Shown: positions 58,757 to 64,000 of the stretch, piece by piece | Numbering within the stretch: position 1 is the first letter of the stretch | Layout: every line of letters begins with the position of its first letter | Assembly (NCBI GenBank): GCA_014843695.1 | Contig: CM026387.1 | Span: forward strand, 76,493,667 to 76,557,666 | Length of the DNA: 64,000 nucleotides | From: Archivesica marissinica | Taxonomy: Eukaryota; Mollusca; Bivalvia; Venerida; Vesicomyidae | Direction: 5' to 3' | Made by a program: the position numbers and the translations under genes | The notes under the pieces: generated by a model | Told to the model about the DNA's origin: nothing | The model's input: the letters and a program-made list of their open reading frames with translations, nothing else | Databases searched by the model: none

Positions 58757-58921
58757 GTCACACACACACCACACCACACCACCACACCACACCACACCAC
58801 ACCACACCACACCACACACGCCACGCCACACCACACCACAACACACACACCACACCCACACCCACACCCACACCCACACCCACACCACACCACACCACAC
58901 CAACCACACCACACACACACA
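58757..58921. repeat. CACAC/CACACC simple repeat
   Basis: Impure (CACAC)n/(CCACA)n tract; repetitive His/Thr or Cys/Trp frames through it are artefacts. It starts 33 bp after the LDLa donor. Confidence 0.97.
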
Positions 58922-59062
58922 TTTCCTTGACAGAACAATGTTTAGACGTACATTTTTAATTGCAATGTTTATGATCATTTACAGACAAACTTTATTTAAA
59001 TAATTTAAAAGCCAGTGAAAATCGCTTCATTTGCGAAAGGCCCGGCGTTCGCGCAAACTATA

Positions 59063-59222
59063 TTCGTTACGATTGTGCCCTTAGGCAAGGCATTTAAATT
59101 CCATATTTCCTCTTCTCTCACCCTCGTTGCGATGGATTCCATCAGTAATAAGTTCTCGAGAGTGATTAATATATGTTGCAAGAACTTGTTTCGCAATCGA
59201 GCTATGATAAATTTGTATAAGC
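59063..59222 (+). repeat. SINE-B, head truncated
   Basis: Forward copy from CGTTACGATTGTGCCC to TTTCGCAATCGAGC and the AAATTTGTATAA end. Confidence 0.85.
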
Positions 59223-60458
59223 AATAAAAATGCATTTCGCACTCTCACTTGCTGCAACCTGTTAGCAATAACATTAAGTTTTAATCATAACATAGCACCA
59301 AGATGATGTCGAATGTTAATTTTTACAGGAATACAAATATGCAAATATATAGTATTAATAGCATTAGTATGTAATTGCATAATGTCCTGTTCGCATTGCA
59401 TTAGGAGAGTTGCTCAACATTGTACTATACTGCAAGCTGGTCACGGCCGATATTGCACTGTCATGCAGCATTTGTCACTGTCAGTAACGGGTCAGTAACG
59501 GGTTTATCAAATGACTGATAGTTTCTAGGACGACATTACTCTAGGCAAAAATCCGCTATATTTGCATTGCTATATGTACGCTTACTCGATTCAATGTATT
59601 TGTTTCTTTTAAAAGCACGTATTAAATAAATATTTATTTGAATGATAACAAGGTATTTTCAAAACATATGTTGCTTTCTAGTTACTGTGAATATTAATTC
59701 TGTTGAATATATATTGTACTATAAAGTAGTCAGTGTTGACACTTAAGCTCAACATAAACACGTAATCTGATTGGCCAACGTTTACGAGATTGGAAATACG
59801 TAGAGTATAATTATATAGACAATACCAGTCAAACCTGTATTAAGCAGTAAGCCAATGGGATCACAGAAAGTGGATGCTTAATAGAGATCAAATTTATAGC
59901 AAAACAACATATTTGGAAACTGGCTGCTTAATACAGATTTGCTGTTTAATGGAGGTGATCACTAACACAGGCTTGACTATATAGAATAACGCGGTACGGC
60001 TCCGTTACTATTTTAGTTGTACTGATTAAATGGACCTATGTCAGTACTTGTAGAGGCATCGCAAACATGTGGCCATTTATGTTATTTTTGTGAAAATAAA
60101 TGTAAATAATTGTATAAAAAGCAGATATTTTCCTGTGGGTTTTTAATTGTTTTTACATTCCACTATAGAGCAGTGTATGCATAAACAACACATACGTGTG
60201 TGTACTTGAAACTGGAATATCTACCACATCCGAAAATGCACGTCAAATTGTATACCCTTAGATAAATACACCCGTGCCAACTCTACCGACCAACTTGACA
60301 TAAATTGATGCTATCGTTGTATGTAGACGCATGGATTTGGGTCTCGAATTATTTTGGAATAGTGGCCTTGGGCTCCTCGAAAATATCTGTTTTCAATATA
60401 TGGTGCAGTATTGCATATAACCTCTGTGTGAATCTCTGTGTTAAATCTTTGTTGTTAG
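59223..60458. other. Intron with a deleted MITE1 copy
   Basis: 59826-59979 is a MITE1 in reverse orientation (CAGTCAAACCTGTATTAAGC to AACACAGGCTTGACTA) with part of its middle lost. The rest is unique. A polypyrimidine stretch leads into the acceptor at 60458. Confidence 0.7.
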
Positions 60459-60541
60459 GTGTTGGGTCAGGCACAATGATTTCATCGACTCTATTGTTAC
60501 AATGTTTAGTAATGATAGTGTTAGAAATCTTGTATTTGTAG
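60459..60541 (+). CDS. Hydrophobic exon (membrane segment or GPI signal)
   Basis: Acceptor AATCTTTGTTGTTAG. Phase-1 T plus GT gives the sixth Cys of the LDLa repeat, strong support for this junction. The frame then reads VGSGTMISS and TLLLQCLVMIVLEILYL, a hydrophobic helix. The end is ambiguous. The in-frame codon at 60539-60541 is TAG and is followed by GTAAGG. If the exon is terminal, the protein ends right after the helix, as in a GPI-anchor signal (small residues G-S-G upstream). If the donor is GTAGGT at 60538, the stop is removed and a cytoplasmic exon follows. The Glu and Gln in the helix fit either poorly. No downstream coding exon was recognised in the window. Confidence 0.6.
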
Positions 60542-60840
60542 GTAAGGGTTCGGGACGCATGAACATATTCCAGTTAACTTGTGATTTTTGTAACATTTCA
60601 CTGACCTGCATCATATTATACAGCTGCCCTAATTAATTAATTAATTAATTAACACTGTCACAAATGCGCAAAGTGTGTATTTCTGGTTGGGGCAAATATT
60701 GGGCTATGACTTGAAGAAGACACCAGTGTTGAGCTTGTTCATTAGTGACAATGATATTGATACTTGAAATTAGCATTTTCAGTTTTGTTATATTGTATTA
60801 TGAAACTAAACCTGGAATTGTAGCCATGTTATACTGTAAA

Positions 60841-61098
60841 CCAATCGCTAGTCACGTTCTATTAATCGTAATTACCATCTAGTACCAGTAAGCCAATCAA
60901 AAGAGACTTTCGCGAATATATTCTCCAATCGCTATTCACGTTCTATTAGACGAAATTAACATACTAGTACCAGTAAGCCAATCCAAAGAAAGATTCACGA
61001 ATATATTCTCCAATCGTTATCCACGTTCTATTAGACGAAATTAACACACTAGTACCAGTAAGCCAATCAAAAGAGACTTCCGCGAATATATTCTCCAA
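60841..61098. repeat. 84 to 85-bp tandem repeat, 3 units
   Basis: Units start CCAATCGCTAGTCACGTTCT (60841, 60925, 61010) and include AGTACCAGTAAGCCAATC and CGCGAATATATTCT. Confidence 0.9.
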
Positions 61099-61255
61099 CA
61101 AGGTTACACCATTTCCCCAAAATGCTCCCAAATGTACACAAAGTGCGTTATAATTCCGATCATTGACCTTATCCCGCTATCCACCAATTGCAAGTTACGT
61201 AGACGCTATGCTGTCTCGACAGAGCTGTGGGCGATAACTAATATCTACGAAATAG

Positions 61256-61512
61256 CATGTGTGTGTTTTACGTTTATTTATCGTCGCTACCGGTAGTCCA
61301 TATGAGCAAAGCCTCCTGAAGAGTCATTTTAGATTTTTGGAGGATAGTGCAATGATACAGACATGGACCCATTCCAGAGTCTCCTCTAGTTCTTTTACGT
61401 ACAGCACCGACACGAAACCTCGGTTTAACGTCCCATCTGAAATACTGTTAATTTTATTAGGGTCAGACGGTGGATCGAACCTGCGATCACTTGATTACCA
61501 GTCCAGCGTGTT
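61256..61512 (-). repeat. SINE-A, left arm of an inverted pair
   Basis: Reverse copy, slightly deleted, ending within the tRNA-like head (TTACCAGTCCAGCGTGTTA). Confidence 0.87.
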
Positions 61513-61632
61513 ATGGGTCTATGTCTGTATCATTGCACTATCCTCCAAAATTCTCAAATGACTAATCTCTTCAGGAGGCGTCGCTCATATGGACAACCGG
61601 TAGCGACGATAAATAAAACGTAAAACACACAC
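61513..61632 (+). repeat. SINE-A 3' half, right arm of an inverted pair
   Basis: TGGGTCTATGTCTGTATC to the tail CAACCGGTAGCGACGATAAA and (CA)n. It pairs with 61262-61375. Confidence 0.87.
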
Positions 61633-62382
61633 ACACACACTGTATTCTCGGAAATAAAATGCACATAGCTAGCTGAGGATAACAAAGTACAAGATTCTTT
61701 GAAACACTGTGATCAAACGAAGTTTATGATGTTGTCTAAACATGAACTTCGGATTGATTGTCGTTCAATTATCTTAAATAAACGAATAAATGTAATTATA
61801 ACGGCGTTCGTTTGATAGAGGCTGTTTAAAAACTAATTTCAATATTTACAGTTGCAGATAAACGTTTCTCATTTCTCTTATAAAATCGTATTAATCAAAC
61901 GAACTTTGTGTGTGCTGTTGTGTAGCCAGCAACCTTTGCAACGATATTCAGAATAATCGTTGACAAGCACAAGCGCATGCGCACTAATCAGCAGAACTAG
62001 TACAGTACCTGAATTTAAAACACTGTCGTGACGTCATACCTTGTACGTGCAGTCCATTATTATTAATATATAAATATACGAAATTAACAATTTGAGATAT
62101 AAGGATCTTGTTATATAAGTGTGTTTTAAGTTAGATATAAGCCTCAAAAGGATCCAATATGTAAAATATTGGTACGTATTTGTATTTTACATATTGGATC
62201 GTTTTCAGCTTATATCCTATATATATCGTCAGTATATAGTCCCGTGCGCACAATAGTGTTTCCTTTGTCAATTCTGTTTGAGTAGAAACCTGAATTAGAT
62301 GTTGTTAACAAAACAAAAAATAAAAAAGAATTCGAGTTTATTATGTGTATCAATATTGACCTACAAATGCTATGTGTAGAAA
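61633..62382. other. Unique sequence with one hairpin
   Basis: 62134-62216 is an inverted repeat: GATATAAGCCTCAAAAGGAT and CCAATATGTAAAATA pair with TATTTTACATATTGG and ATCGTTTTCAGCTTATATC around a 12-base loop. No coding exon recognised. Confidence 0.65.
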
Positions 62383-62758
62383 GGTTGTCCGATTATCGCA
62401 GTGGTTAGCGCGCTCGCTTTTCACCAATGCAACCCGGGTTCGATCCTCGGACCGGGAAGTATGTGAGATGGTACGGTGATCGACATATCGGACAGGGGGG
62501 TTTTCACCGGGTACTCCGGTTTCCTCCCACACGAAATACCACATTTACGTTTTCATCTGCGACCCGGGTTCGATCCTCGGACCGGGAAGTATATGAGATG
62601 GTACGGTGATAGCCAGATCGGACAGGTGGGTTTTTCACCGGGTTTCCATCCGCACGAAATACCACATGTACGCGTTCATCTGCGCCAACGAGAGTGATAA
62701 ATATAAGGTGTTAAAGCTTGTTTCGCAATCGTTGTAAAATAAATAAAGTTTAAACTTT
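62383..62758 (+). repeat. SINE-C, full length with internal duplication
   Basis: Head GGTTGTCCGATTATCGCAG, GTGGTTAGCGCGCTCGC, CCCGGGTTCGATCCTCGG. The segment from CCCGGGTTCGATCC to the CATCTGCG end occurs twice (about 62434-62559 and 62561-62687). Tail CGAGAGTGATAAATATAAG and TTTCGCAATCG. Confidence 0.87.
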
Positions 62759-63637
62759 TATGAGTAGAAATATTGTGATACTTTAATTATGTAGTTCAAT
62801 CTTGCATAAGAGTGCAAACTATGTTGTGTGGTTATAGTGTAGTGGCAATATCTCAAAAGGGGCTTAAAAATGGGTGCAACCCCTCCCCATGGTAGAACAA
62901 GACACAGCCTATTTTTTCTTGAAGAGGGTGGTCTGGGGAGTTGGAAAATGATGGTTGTGAATCTGAGATCATTGTAGGTCATTATGAAAATCTCATTTAT
63001 ATATGTGTAGATGAGGACCCCGAGAATCAATTTGACGATATATGTTTTTTCCAAGTATATCTGTTAATATTCAAGCTATATGCACAAATTGTGTATCAAA
63101 ATGTGCAGGATGACAATACACACTCACTACAATTGCATTTAATCAGAAAATATATCTCATACTTGGCATAAAAGCCAAAATAATGCAATTTATTGCTGAA
63201 AATCGACTACAGATTCACTGAATTACCGACCTTAATGACTACATAACTTTACACATACCAGCTCCATGTTGATAAATATTATACCTAAATGTATCCTGTA
63301 CATATATGTATTCAATAGAAGGTTCCAAAGTGTAATATAGCTCCTGCTGAGAATTGTATTATCAAAAACATAGCACTTTACCGAAATATCCAAAATACCT
63401 TAAATTCGCGTATTCCACGAAATATCATGTTTTCATTAGTTTACACCATGCTGCATTGGCAATATACTTTTGTTATATTTAGATACATATATCAGCACAT
63501 TCACAATATGGTGAACTAGCATTTATGACTACCCCAGAAATACACGCACATGTAAATGATATACATATTTATTGAATTGGAAGTTATTGATACAGCAGTG
63601 GTAATTTAATCCAAATGATTGATGTTCATGTAATCAG
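62759..63637. other. Unannotated sequence, no clear gene
   Basis: Open frames of 76 (+) and 98 (-) codons overlap at 62758-63171; neither has a recognised motif. It may include the 3' untranslated part of the minus-strand Cys-rich exon. Confidence 0.4.
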
Positions 63638-63917
63638 TCAATCACTGTCGTCATTGCTGCTGTCACTTAGCACAAGAGCATTATCTGTGTTTTGGCAATC
63701 ACCAACACAGGAACATAACTCCGTGCATCTCAGTCCCGCGGTCAGGCAGTGACAGGCTCTAGTTTGTGAGCAGTTCTCATCGGTGCAATAGAGATGTGTC
63801 AGGTCTCGAACCTCTTTGGGGGCCGCATCTTTTTCGAACATGACAGGTTCGAGTTTGTTGTCCCTTAGCTGCCATCCATTGCCATCAGGTCTCCAAAGAA
63901 CTGGCTTTGCTTCATGA
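63638..63917 (-). CDS. C-terminal Cys-rich exon or remnant of an uncharacterised invertebrate protein
   Basis: On the minus strand the frame is open from 63925 to the TGA at 63638. It reads HEAKPVLWRPDG, GWQLRDNKLEPVM, KDAAPKEVRDL, then a Cys cluster CTDENC, ACHCLTAGLRC, TELCSCVGDC and an acidic, Ser-rich end. The plan GW-x-LxPV, AP, then C-rich with CxC and GLxCTxxCxC is known from the C-termini of uncharacterised proteins of many invertebrates and resembles a degenerate CXC (tesmin/TSO1-like) motif; this is recognition of pattern, not a database match. A TGA lies just upstream, and AATTCACAG at about 63918-63926 could be its splice acceptor, so it may be a last exon. Such sequences are often multicopy, so a transposon remnant is possible. 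Confidence 0.5.
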
Positions 63918-64000
63918 CTGTGAATTCAAGACAGCCGAATCTAGAGATTTAGCATGGAAAGTGTCCCGTAAAACCGTTGATGATCATCAGGCTATCCCAT

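Noticed and set aside
58624..59003. His/Thr-rich and Cys/Trp-rich frames near 58750-58930
   Set aside because: They read through a CACAC simple repeat. The real coding part is the LDLa exon ending at 58724.
62758..63171. Protein-coding genes on either strand
   Set aside because: The overlapping frames have no recognisable motif, composition signal or splice context.

Overview
This is animal DNA, most likely from a lophotrochozoan and probably a mollusc (inferred). The evidence is small exons with GT-AG borders in very long introns, several families of tRNA-headed SINEs, TA- and TTAA-flanked MITEs, and a very high load of minisatellites. There is no prokaryotic gene organisation. Apart from one Cys-rich reading frame at the right end, long open frames in the window are repeat-driven and should not be read as genes.

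Main gene: the + strand from 4206 to about 60541 carries exons of one large gene for a cell-surface protein. In order they encode CUB1 (4206-4413, 7069-7319), a 14-codon linker (22286-22327), CUB2 (34233-34416, 37132-37316), CUB3 (49763-50000, 50954-51174), CUB4 (54378-54557, 56476-56605, 57118-57188), an LDL-receptor class A repeat (58614-58724) and a hydrophobic exon (60459-60541). All exon phases join, and each domain cassette is a multiple of three flanked by phase-1 introns. The order multi-CUB, LDLa, hydrophobic segment is that of LEV-10/NETO-type receptor-clustering auxiliary proteins, so this is the best guess at the family. The 5' end (signal peptide, perhaps another CUB) is not in the window.

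Assembly: exactly 1000 N lie at 8382-9381. The 4.4 kb left of the gap (about 4000-8381, including both CUB1 exons) reappears after it at about 14200-18583, offset 10202 bp, with no difference seen in the stretches compared. A 54-bp satellite precedes both copies. This looks more like one locus represented twice than like a real duplication.

Introns: about a third of the readable sequence is tandem repeat, in more than 20 arrays with units of 25 to 84 bp. The largest are the 54-bp satellite (906-3966 and 9382-14168), a 25-bp array (27784-30172), a 55-bp array (38997-41113) and a 40-bp array (24904-26280). Three arrays reveal what seeded them: the 54-bp satellite grew inside a SINE, a 74-bp array grew inside a MITE, and a 42-bp array (50203-50953) copies the 3' splice site and first bases of the CUB3 second exon.

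Dispersed repeats: five SINE types (A to E here, by tRNA-like head), two pogo/Tigger-like MITEs with TA target sites, a TTAA-flanked piggyBac-like MITE, a MITE with a 9-bp target duplication, a foldback element, an inverted SINE pair and a fossil non-LTR reverse transcriptase. At the right end, minus strand, 63638-63917 is the C-terminal exon or remnant of a Cys-rich protein of an uncharacterised invertebrate type.
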